10,286 nt of DNA from CAZHUN01 sp043801115. Lineage in GTDB: Archaea > Iainarchaeota > Iainarchaeia > Iainarchaeales > UBA10191. The first letter of the stretch is position 1; every line of letters starts with the position of its first letter. The DNA lies in NCBI GenBank assembly GCA_043801115.1, contig JAZDMJ010000033.1:1-10286 (forward strand). Direction: 5' to 3'. A program made the translations under genes and the position numbers. The notes under the pieces are model-generated. The model was given only the letters and a program-made list of their open reading frames with translations, did no database searches and was not told the origin of the DNA. Below are positions 5,270 to 10,286 of this stretch, one piece after another.

Positions 5270-5638
5270 TCACTTTTCTTTCTTCGAACCTTTTCCGCTT
5301 TCTTCCTTGTCGGAGTCGGATTTTCCTTCCATTTTCGACTTCAGCTTGTTCAACTTTCCCATCAGAGTATCTTCCTGCTTGGACAAAGACTTCAAGCGCA
5401 AGTCCGTGCTTTCCTTCTGGCTTTTCAATTCCGTTTGCGCTTTTTTCGTATCCACCGCAATCAAAATATTGCCCACTGCCTTGAACACTTTTTTCTCGCT
5501 CGTCTTGTCCAGCTCTTCAAGCGCGCTTTCCAGCATGCTGGCCTGGAACTGCAACTGTTGTTTTTGGGCGGAAACGCTCATCAATTGGTTTCTCGACTTG
5601 TTGAATTCCTGCAAATCTTCCATACTCGGTTCAACCAT
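5270..5638 (-). CDS. pfdB: Prefoldin subunit beta
   Basis: A 122-residue prefoldin beta subunit, which with two alpha subunits (alpha2-beta4) forms the jellyfish-shaped chaperone that holds unfolded proteins for the thermosome. The pattern is helix (about 7-45, containing LMSVSAQKQQLQFQ), beta-hairpin KKVFKAVGNILIAVD (49-63), and a second helix (about 66-106), the two helices forming an antiparallel coiled coil. The last 15-18 residues are a charged, low-complexity Ser/Lys/Glu tail, a little longer than usual. GAGGT lies 7 nt before the ATG at 5638, inside the end of pcc1, supporting this start; Met6 is a less likely alternative. The pcc1 stop is 3 bp upstream and the DHH start 4 bp downstream. 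Confidence 0.93.
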   Translation of the reverse strand: MVEPSMEDLQEFNKSRNQLMSVSAQKQQLQFQASMLESALEELDKTSEKKVFKAVGNILIAVDTKKAQTELKSQKESTDLRLKSLSKQEDTLMGKLNKLKSKMEGKSDSDKEESGKGSKKEK

Positions 5639-5641
5639 ATA

Positions 5642-5878
5642 TTATACCTCTTTTCCCATTTTTCGGCAAAATTGCACCATTTCCATATAGTGTTTTTTCG
5701 AATTTTCCAATGCTTTGCCGTTCAAGGCGCTGAAAGAAAGCTCCAAGCGAGAGTTTTTAACCGAAATGCCCGTGCGGCAGTTTTTTTCGTGCAATGCATT
5801 CAGTTCGGGCTTGAGCGCGCAGTTGATGATTTTGGCCAAGCGCTCGTCCTGGAGCTCGAATTTGATTCTCTCGTTCAT
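5642..5878 (-). CDS. pcc1: KEOPS complex subunit Pcc1
   Basis: A 78-residue Pcc1, the small dimerising subunit of KEOPS, which makes the t6A modification at position 37 of ANN-decoding tRNAs together with Kae1, Bud32 and Cgi121. The order is a beta strand (RIKFEL), helix (ERLAKIINCALKPELNA), two strands around RTGISVKNSRLELSFSA, then the long C-terminal helix (GKALENSKKHYMEMVQFCRKM), matching the compact Pcc1 fold. The ATG at 5878 overlaps the rpoP stop as ATGA; there is no evident Shine-Dalgarno site, so start of translation probably depends on coupling to rpoP. A longer in-frame start at 6019 would read out of frame through rpoP and is rejected. Pcc1 beside rpoP and prefoldin beta is the known archaeal arrangement. 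Confidence 0.88.
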   Translation of the reverse strand: MNERIKFELQDERLAKIINCALKPELNALHEKNCRTGISVKNSRLELSFSALNGKALENSKKHYMEMVQFCRKMGKEV

Positions 5879-6009
5879 CTGGCTTGCACTGTCTTCAAAA
5901 TTGGATTGCGGACTTTGAAGAAAATCTTGTTCGCGCAATTGGGACAGCGAATGCTTCCCTTCGCGATTTCTTCCACAATGGTTCCGCACTTTGCACACTT
6001 GTACGCCAT
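5875..6009 (-). CDS. rpoP: DNA-directed RNA polymerase subunit P (Rpo12)
   Basis: A 44-residue zinc-ribbon protein found by translating the minus strand between L37Ae and pcc1; it is short enough to be missed by common length cut-offs. It begins MAYKCAKCGTIVEE and has CxxC pairs C5/C8 and C22/C25 (RCPNC), followed by KIFFKVRNPILKTVQAR, the KVR-P-KTV ending typical of RpoP. This is the archaeal counterpart of eukaryotic Rpb12, which helps assemble the Rpo3-Rpo10-Rpo11-Rpo12 platform of RNA polymerase. The start overlaps the L37Ae stop by one base (TAATG) and has GGTGA 6 nt upstream (6016-6020). The stop overlaps the pcc1 ATG (ATGA). Confidence 0.95.
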   Translation of the reverse strand: MAYKCAKCGTIVEEIAKGSIRCPNCANKIFFKVRNPILKTVQAR

Positions 6010-6428
6010 TACGCTTCACCTTCTTCTGCGATTGGTTCTAAAACTTCTTCCTTTTTCGCCCGCTTTTTTCCCTTGTGTTCCACTGGCTTTTCAGTTTCTC
6101 CTGCTTCGCTTTCGTCGGCTTGTCCTTTGACTTGTTCTGTCGCCTGGATTAATTCCCCAAGCGAGCCCGCAAAGGACTTTTGGGAAACCATTTTGTCGAT
6201 GATGGCTCCGGAAAGGGTTTTGGGAACGAACGCGCCGCCGGCGAAAATACTCTTGCACTTCAAGCACTTGAATTTTCCCCTAGAAATGCGTTTTACTTTG
6301 GGAAAGCCGCATTCTGGGCACAAGTGCTTTTTCTTCTGCTCCACGTCCACTTTCAGCCAGCGCCGCCTGATGGAGAGCCCGTAACGGGCCCCGAATTTTC
6401 CCGCACTTTTCACTTTTTTCGTGGACAT
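6009..6428 (-). CDS. rpl37ae: Large-subunit ribosomal protein L37Ae (eL43) with long C-terminal extension
   Basis: The first roughly 85 residues are a standard L37Ae: MSTKKVKSAGKFGARYGLSI, then a zinc ribbon with C37-PE-C40 and C55-LK-C58 and the following FAGGAFVPKT. It is a structural protein of the 50S subunit. The family is usually about 70-95 residues; this protein has 139, and the extra 50 or so are a charged Glu/Lys/Ala-rich tail with no predicted fold. GGAG lies 8 nt before the ATG at 6428, inside the end of rrp42. The stop overlaps the rpoP start. No frame change or compositional break is seen between the core and the tail, so the tail appears to be genuinely encoded. Confidence 0.93.
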   Translation of the reverse strand: MSTKKVKSAGKFGARYGLSIRRRWLKVDVEQKKKHLCPECGFPKVKRISRGKFKCLKCKSIFAGGAFVPKTLSGAIIDKMVSQKSFAGSLGELIQATEQVKGQADESEAGETEKPVEHKGKKRAKKEEVLEPIAEEGEA

Positions 6429-6433
6429 GCTCT

Positions 6434-7231
6434 TTACTCCTTGGCGTGCTTGCGCAGTTCTTTGCCGCGCTTCAAGGCGATTTCAATCATTTCATTGATT
6501 TCCTGCAATGAAAAACTTCCGCCCATTCCCTTTTGAAAGGCGGAAAGATAGTTGTCTTCCGTTGTAGCAACGGAAAAGCGCGCGGTTTGCGCCTTTTCTT
6601 CGACCAAAATCGGGTCGAGCACGATCGTACTTCCCACTTTGGCGAACGTGGACAGAACGGGCAATCGGTGCAGTTTCAGCTTTCCCTTGAACTCGTCCTT
6701 CACAATATTGTATTCAGAGTCCAGTTTGGGAATTTTGGCCTGCTGTAATGCGATGAGCGAAGCCAGCGAACTGGCGTCCATCAAATTGCCGTCGTCGTTG
6801 AGCGCGTAAATGTCGACGAAAATGTTCCACACTTTTTCCCCTTCTTCGAGGCAGAGCGATTCCAAATCCAAGCACTTGCTTTCGCGAATTCCCCTGTCTA
6901 CAACACGGGAGAGTTCGATACTTTCCTCGCTCGGAGGACCGGTTTCAAAAGTGGGAGAAGCAATGGAGAGAAATTCGGCTCCCACTGAAATGGCTCCCTC
7001 ATTTGGAGTGTCGGGAAAGGGTTCTTTGGGCAGCATTTTAATGCCGGCAATGACTTCCGTCTCTCCCAATTTTAGCCAGCAGGACGCTTCCGCGTTTTCG
7101 GAAATGCCCGACTTTACCTGCACTTTGCGGTACTCATCATTGGCTCTTCCGTCCAACCGTTTTCCATTTTTCAGTGCCTGGATTGCCTTGTCCGTGCGCA
7201 ATTGCCAGACGACTCCGTCCATTTGCGTCAT
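6434..7231 (-). CDS. rrp42: Exosome subunit Rrp42 (RNase PH-like, non-catalytic)
   Basis: A 265-residue RNase PH-fold protein that alternates with Rrp41 in the hexameric ring of the archaeal exosome, a phosphorolytic 3'-5' RNA degrading and tailing machine. Recognisable segments are KRLDGRANDEYRKV (24-37), NEGAISVGAEF (77-87), LSRVVDRGIRESK (107-119) and DDGNLMDASSLASLIALQQA (146-165). In this family Rrp42 lacks the catalytic acid but supplies RNA-binding arginines at the interface with Rrp41. The ATG at 7231 overlaps the rrp41 stop (ATGA) and has GGTGA 6 nt upstream (7238-7242), which favours it over Met4. Length is normal. Confidence 0.95.
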   Translation of the reverse strand: MTQMDGVVWQLRTDKAIQALKNGKRLDGRANDEYRKVQVKSGISENAEASCWLKLGETEVIAGIKMLPKEPFPDTPNEGAISVGAEFLSIASPTFETGPPSEESIELSRVVDRGIRESKCLDLESLCLEEGEKVWNIFVDIYALNDDGNLMDASSLASLIALQQAKIPKLDSEYNIVKDEFKGKLKLHRLPVLSTFAKVGSTIVLDPILVEEKAQTARFSVATTEDNYLSAFQKGMGGSFSLQEINEMIEIALKRGKELRKHAKE

Positions 7232-7980
7232 TCGCCTTCACCTTCCACAATGTTTGCCGAATATTTTTTGCGCAGCGCCTCTTTCTGCAATTCATACACT
7301 TTCTTGGCGCCTTCGAGCGCGAGCTTTTGCGCTTCCTTCCACTCTTTTTCCGTCAACAGTCCGTCCATTTGCAGCAAAACGATTTCTTCCGAATTGGGCA
7401 AGAAAGCAATGGGACAGTCGACCGCGTCCGAAGCGTCTTCTTCGGTTTTGTTCAAATCCAAAACGATTTTTCCGTCGCACTTTCCCACAGCGACTCCCGA
7501 AACCAAATCCCGCATGGGAATGCCCGCATCGGCCAAAGCAACACTGGCTGCAGTCAAAGCGGCAATCCGCGTTCCCGCATTGCTGTCCAGCACTTCGACA
7601 AAAATATCGATGGCGGTGTTTGGAAACTGTTCCAAGAAAATCGTCTTTTCGAACGCTTCTCCCGAAACTTTCGAAATTTCAATGTCCCTTCTTCCCGGCC
7701 TCGGATTTTTTCGGTCGGGAACGCTGAACGTGGCCATCCTGTACGTGTATTGCACGATGGCCTTGTATGGGTCGGCCTTGTGTTTTGGCAAAACTTCTCT
7801 CGGGCCGTACACGGCTGCAAGAACTTTGTTCTGGCCCCATTCCACGTACGCGCTTCCGTCCGCGCGCGGAAGCAGTCCCGCTTCGATTTTAATCGGACGC
7901 AGTTCGTCAAACTTTCTTCCGTCCACTCTTTTTCCGTCCTTGGAAAAATACTGCACTTTTTCTTCTTTCTTTTTCGCCAT
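7228..7980 (-). CDS. rrp41: Exosome catalytic subunit Rrp41
   Basis: A 250-residue RNase PH-family protein, the active phosphorolytic subunit of the archaeal exosome. Segments seen include KRVDGRKFDELRPIKIEAG (17-35), the signature NPRPGRRDIEISK (92-104), FLEQFPNTAIDIFVEVLDS (115-133), NAGTRIAALTAASVALADAG (134-153) and GKIVLDLNKTEEDASD (170-185). By eye D182 and D188 align with the conserved acidic pair that holds the catalytic Asp in characterised archaeal Rrp41; the alignment should be checked. A basic N-terminal tail (AKKKEEK) precedes the fold. The ATG at 7980 has GGTGG 8 nt upstream within the 21-bp gap after rrp4. The stop overlaps the rrp42 start by 4 bp, as expected for subunits made in equal amount. 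Confidence 0.96.
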   Translation of the reverse strand: MAKKKEEKVQYFSKDGKRVDGRKFDELRPIKIEAGLLPRADGSAYVEWGQNKVLAAVYGPREVLPKHKADPYKAIVQYTYRMATFSVPDRKNPRPGRRDIEISKVSGEAFEKTIFLEQFPNTAIDIFVEVLDSNAGTRIAALTAASVALADAGIPMRDLVSGVAVGKCDGKIVLDLNKTEEDASDAVDCPIAFLPNSEEIVLLQMDGLLTEKEWKEAQKLALEGAKKVYELQKEALRKKYSANIVEGEGE

Positions 7981-8001
7981 ATCTCATTCCACCTTTTTTC
8001 C

Positions 8002-8718
8002 TCACTTCAATGCAAACGGATCGATTTCGTCCGATTCTTCCCTCTCAAACGGGTTTTCGACTCCGTTCGGAGGCTTTTCCTGTATTACAGGCAGCACAGG
8101 TTTGGCCGCGGAAGGCTTGACGTTCAAAAACGCCTGCATTTTTTCCGTCAAATGCGGCAAGTGCGCTTCCAATTCTATTTTTTCAACCGCACTCTGCAAT
8201 AATTGCGTGTTTCCGCCCTTGGCCCAAATCCAACCGTTTCTTCCCACCAGAATGCTGCAGCCCGTTCCCTGTTTCAAAACGTCCAACATGCTGCCGTTTT
8301 TTCCAATCACTCTCGGAACCTTTACCGGAGAAATCGTCAAAATTTCCCCACCGTAAAAAACGCGCGGCTGGTCCAGACTCGCTTCGCGCATTTCGTTCAC
8401 GTTCAACAATTTCGCGGTTACCACATTCCCTTTCTGCAATTCCTCTCGAATGTCCTTTTTGGAAACAAAGCTCTGCTGGAAGGAATTGATGTCTACCATG
8501 TATCCGGTCGCCTTTTCCGAAGAAACGATTCCGATGATTAGATCGCCCATGCGGGGCAAGTATTTTCCCTGCACGGGAACCACGGAAACGATTTCCTTTT
8601 CGTTGTCCGCAATTCCCAACACTTGCGAATATATTTTTCCGTTGCGCAAATAGACAAAACTGCCCAAGCGCTTTCTCTCTTCCGAAACCAAATCTCCCGG
8701 TACTACGAATTTTTTCAT
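8002..8718 (-). CDS. rrp4: Exosome RNA-binding cap subunit Rrp4
   Basis: A 238-residue exosome cap protein that sits on the Rrp41/Rrp42 ring and guides RNA to the pore. Three domains are visible: an N-terminal beta domain starting VVPGDLV (about 1-55), an S1 RNA-binding domain (about 56-128; MGDLIIGIV, GYMVDINS) and a KH domain (about 129-195) with the GxxG loop G139-KN-G142. After about residue 195 comes a Pro- and acid-rich tail ending near ESDEIDPFALK that is not part of the usual fold. The ATG at 8718 was chosen because AGGTGA sits 4 nt upstream (8723-8728) and the protein then begins like other Rrp4 sequences. A longer in-frame start at 8844 would read through SBDS in another frame and is rejected. 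Confidence 0.95.
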   Translation of the reverse strand: MKKFVVPGDLVSEERKRLGSFVYLRNGKIYSQVLGIADNEKEIVSVVPVQGKYLPRMGDLIIGIVSSEKATGYMVDINSFQQSFVSKKDIREELQKGNVVTAKLLNVNEMREASLDQPRVFYGGEILTISPVKVPRVIGKNGSMLDVLKQGTGCSILVGRNGWIWAKGGNTQLLQSAVEKIELEAHLPHLTEKMQAFLNVKPSAAKPVLPVIQEKPPNGVENPFEREESDEIDPFALK

Positions 8719-8722
8719 ACAT

Positions 8723-8728
8723 TCACCT
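8723..8728 (-). promoter_or_regulatory. Shine-Dalgarno site deciding the rrp4 start
   Basis: Minus-strand AGGTGA, 4 nt before ATG 8718 and overlapping the end of SBDS. Similar GGTGA or GGTGG sites stand before rrp41, rrp42 and rpoP, so interior genes of the superoperon use ribosome binding sites rather than leaderless starts. An out-of-frame ATG at 8722 is bypassed. Confidence 0.6.
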
Positions 8729-9416
8729 ACAGTATTTTGCTTTCCAATTGTCCCTTCGTCAAATGATTCAACTCGTTGAACAAGTCCTGCTTCATTCCCG
8801 CGGGAAGTTCCACGATTCCCACCAGACTGCCGTCGTTCTGCCACTCCATTTTCTGGCAGCCGAACTTGTGCAAAATGGTCGTCGCTCTTCCCGAAAATTC
8901 CGCCGGAATTTTCAGCGCGAGCTTTAATTTTTCCATTGAAATAGGAATCAATCTCTTAATGCCCTTCAACGCGTCTTCCACTTGCTCCTGCAAGGGCTTG
9001 AACAAGTCCACTTGAAAGCGCAGTTCGTTCAACGCGTTCTCGATGCGCTGCTCCGGATGGGGCGCGTTGGTTTGGGGATTGATTCCATTTCTCGAAATGA
9101 ACATGATGATTTCCTTCCTTCTATGCTCGACCATTCTCTTTCTCTGTTCTGTAGTAAGCTGCACTTCTCCTTCGAGGACGATTTTCTGCGCGACTTCCAA
9201 CACGTTTCCCGTGCCGAAGGTTTTTTCCACGAGTTCGGTGGAGGCTTCTTCTCCTTTTTTCGCGTCCTTGTAAATGGCTTCAAAGGCGAGCAAATTTTCC
9301 AAGTTGATTTTTGCGCCTTTCTTCAATTCCAGCGCCAAGTCCGGGTCGACCAATACTTCGAATCGATGTCCGGCATGCTCAAAACGCGCGATAACCGCGT
9401 CTTCCATCTTCACCAT
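8727..9416 (-). CDS. sdo1: Ribosome maturation protein SBDS/Sdo1
   Basis: A 229-residue archaeal homologue of the Shwachman-Bodian-Diamond syndrome protein, which with EF-2/EFL1-type GTPases acts in maturation of the large ribosomal subunit (release of aIF6). Three domains fit: N-terminal FYSH domain (about 1-90; ARFEHAGHRFEVLVDP and LEVAQKIVLEGEVQLT), a central three-helix domain (about 95-160; containing ISRNGINPQTNAPHP and RIENALNEL), and a C-terminal ferredoxin-like domain (about 165-229; RLIPISMEKLKLALKIP, WQNDGSLVGIVELPAG). Length is typical. The start could be ATG 9416 or the in-frame ATG at 9407; neither has a well-spaced Shine-Dalgarno site, and GGTGA lies only 2 nt before the second. 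It lies 13 bp after psmA. Confidence 0.95.
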   Translation of the reverse strand: MVKMEDAVIARFEHAGHRFEVLVDPDLALELKKGAKINLENLLAFEAIYKDAKKGEEASTELVEKTFGTGNVLEVAQKIVLEGEVQLTTEQRKRMVEHRRKEIIMFISRNGINPQTNAPHPEQRIENALNELRFQVDLFKPLQEQVEDALKGIKRLIPISMEKLKLALKIPAEFSGRATTILHKFGCQKMEWQNDGSLVGIVELPAGMKQDLFNELNHLTKGQLESKIL

Positions 9417-9429
9417 ACAAACGCTTTTG

Positions 9430-10152
9430 CTACTTTTTTCCCAACAACGTCTTCAATTCGTCTCGAGAAATGCGAGTAAATTTTCCCTTTTCTTCAATCT
9501 TGGCAAAGTCCAAACGGCTGGCATCCATTTTTTCGTTCTCCGGCAAGGTTTTCTTGATGGCCTGCATCATCAAATTGACGCCTTCTTCGTACGACAAATT
9601 TTCTTCAAAGTCTTTTTCGAACAATGCCATGGCCTCGTTTCTCCCGTTCCCAATCGCATCCGCCTTGTACTCGGCCAACGCCCCGCTGGGTTCGGTTTCG
9701 AACAAATGCTTTCCAGCTTCGTCCACCCCGCCCACCAAAAAAGAAACGCCAAAAGGCCTCATGCCACCGTACTGCGTATACGCCTGCATCAAGCTCGAAA
9801 TCTCTTTGACCAATGTTTCCACGTGAATCGGTTCTTCATAGAATACCATGTTTTCCTGCGCCTTGTTGCGCGCCAATTCTACAAGCCTGCGCGCGTCTCC
9901 CACCAGCCCGCTCGAAACCGCGGCAATGTGGTCGTCGACGACGAACAATTTTTCGATCGACTCTGGAATCAAAAGCTTGGAAGCGACTTTTTTGTCCGCT
10001 CCCAACAATACTCCCGAATCGTAAATCAGTCCCAATCCCAAAGTGCCCTGCGCTACAATTTTGGACGCGTACTCTACTTGGTAGAGTCTGCCGTCGGGCG
10101 AAAACATGGTTGCAGCGCGGTCATAGGCCTGGCTTTTCGGATTCGGATACAT
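9430..10152 (-). CDS. psmA: 20S proteasome alpha subunit
   Basis: A 240-residue proteasome alpha subunit; seven form each outer ring and gate entry to the proteolytic chamber. The alpha signature is intact (AYDRAATMFSPDGRLYQVEY, residues 9-28), and it lacks the N-terminal catalytic Thr of beta subunits. K68 in PESIEKL aligns with Lys66 of Thermoplasma acidophilum, the residue that receives the C-terminal HbYX motif of the PAN unfoldase. YTQYGGMRPFGVS and EYKADAIGNG are further family marks. The ATG at 10152 has GAGGA 8 nt upstream (10161-10165), and a TATA-like box lies about 48 bp upstream, so this gene would have a short leader and is probably the first of the superoperon transcript in this window. 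The matching beta subunit is not here, as is usual in archaea. Confidence 0.97.
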   Translation of the reverse strand: MYPNPKSQAYDRAATMFSPDGRLYQVEYASKIVAQGTLGLGLIYDSGVLLGADKKVASKLLIPESIEKLFVVDDHIAAVSSGLVGDARRLVELARNKAQENMVFYEEPIHVETLVKEISSLMQAYTQYGGMRPFGVSFLVGGVDEAGKHLFETEPSGALAEYKADAIGNGRNEAMALFEKDFEENLSYEEGVNLMMQAIKKTLPENEKMDASRLDFAKIEEKGKFTRISRDELKTLLGKK

Positions 10153-10196
10153 TCAAAAATTCCTCAAAATTTCTTGTTTTTCTTCAATTCTATCTA

Positions 10197-10204
10197 GTTT
10201 AAAA
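10197..10204 (-). promoter_or_regulatory. Candidate superoperon promoter before psmA
   Basis: Minus strand TTTTAAAC, centred about 48 bp before the psmA ATG. Transcription would then start near 10175, giving a leader of about 23 nt that contains the GAGGA site at 10161-10165. Another AT-rich stretch (CTTTTTATTC on the minus strand, about 10211-10221) could be an alternative box or part of a terminator. Confidence 0.4.
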
Positions 10205-10206
10205 GC

Positions 10207-10220
10207 AAAAAGAATAAAAA
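10207..10220 (-). terminator. Oligo-T tracts upstream of psmA
   Basis: Two T5 tracts on the minus strand (10216-10220 and 10207-10211) lie between the window-edge sequence and the psmA promoter. They could end a minus-strand gene entering from the right, just after the possible stop at 10225. Confidence 0.3.
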
Positions 10221-10224
10221 GCCC

Positions 10225-10286
10225 CTATCTCATCACGGAACGTTCGAAATAGGCGTTTGAGCCTGTCTGCAGGCATATTTGAGAAG
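10225..10286 (-). other. Window edge, possibly the 3' end of another minus-strand gene
   Basis: No gene can be assigned. One minus-strand frame is open from the edge for 19 codons and stops with TAG at 10225, directly before the T5 tracts; the short peptide (ending NAYFERSVMR) matches no family I know. A second minus-strand frame is also open, running on to about 10198. A small inverted repeat (GCCTG-TCTG-CAGGC, 10261-10274) lies inside. There is too little sequence to decide. Confidence 0.2.

Noticed and set aside
5879..6019. Longer start for pcc1
   Set aside because: It is rpoP read in another frame; the real Pcc1 begins at ATG 5878, overlapping the rpoP stop.
4874..6130. 418-codon plus-strand open frame
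   Set aside because: It lies opposite the DHH, prefoldin beta, pcc1, rpoP and L37Ae genes, all clearly recognisable; its translation is Phe/Leu/Arg-rich and spans several real genes.
7174..8356. Two long plus-strand open frames (342 and 384 codons)
   Set aside because: They lie opposite rrp42, rrp41 and rrp4; they arise because codons whose complement is a stop are rare in these genes.
8719..8844. Longer start for rrp4
   Set aside because: It lies inside SBDS in another frame; ATG 8718 has an AGGTGA site and a normal Rrp4 N-terminus.
9274..10197. 307-codon plus-strand open frame
   Set aside because: It lies opposite psmA and SBDS and shows no family features.
10230..10236. Minus-strand GTGATGA resembling a C/D-box RNA C box
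   Set aside because: No CTGA D box follows at a suitable distance before psmA, so no guide RNA can be supported.
10242..10250. GTTCGAAAT resembling a tRNA T-loop
   Set aside because: The flanking five bases on each side do not pair, and no acceptor, D or anticodon arms can be drawn.
1..10286. CRISPR array, insertion sequence or integrase
   Set aside because: No regularly spaced repeats, transposase or recombinase motifs were seen; the HTH protein at 2784-3191 lacks catalytic recombinase residues.

Overview
The window is archaeal. The minus strand from about 10152 down to 4264 carries a nearly unbroken run of ten genes in the order of the known archaeal exosome/proteasome superoperon: psmA, SBDS/Sdo1, rrp4, rrp41, rrp42, ribosomal L37Ae (eL43), rpoP, pcc1, prefoldin beta and a DHH phosphoesterase. 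Other archaeal signs are an isoprenyl diphosphate synthase, a KaiC-like ATPase, TATA-like boxes about 25-28 bp before several start codons (leaderless-type promoters) and GGTGA Shine-Dalgarno sites inside the operons. Base composition is moderate and genes are tightly packed, often overlapping by 1-4 bp. The exact lineage cannot be fixed from this window; a euryarchaeal or DPANN-type archaeon would both fit.

Layout. Positions 1-837 (+): the 3' end of a polyprenyl/geranylgeranyl diphosphate synthase gene, translationally coupled to a Nudix hydrolase. Positions 831-1763 (-): a winged-helix plus KaiC-like ATPase fusion that converges on and overlaps the Nudix gene by 7 bp. Positions 1764-1846: a compact divergent promoter region. 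Positions 1847-3461 (+): a PHP-family metal-dependent phosphoesterase, a helix-turn-helix protein of unknown role, and a small, very lysine-rich protein. Positions 3483-4214 (-): an unfamiliar protein with an HEVGH zinc-protease-like motif, 49 bp downstream of the superoperon's last gene. Positions 4264-10152 (-): the superoperon. Positions 10153-10286: psmA leader and promoter, T-tracts, and an unresolved window edge.

How the genes work together. The superoperon groups RNA 3'-end decay (Rrp4/Rrp41/Rrp42), protein decay (20S proteasome alpha), ribosome maturation and a ribosomal protein (SBDS, L37Ae), transcription (RpoP), tRNA t6A modification (Pcc1 of KEOPS) and folding (prefoldin beta). 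The terminal DHH enzyme could finish the short oligonucleotides left by the exosome, but that is inference.

The less familiar part is 831-4214: the winged-helix/KaiC-like ATPase with altered active-site residues, the divergent PHP/HTH/Lys-rich operon, and the HEVGH protein. No mobile element, CRISPR array, tRNA or rRNA gene could be supported. I found no clear evidence of a wholly new defence-type system; the best candidates for undescribed biology are listed as findings.
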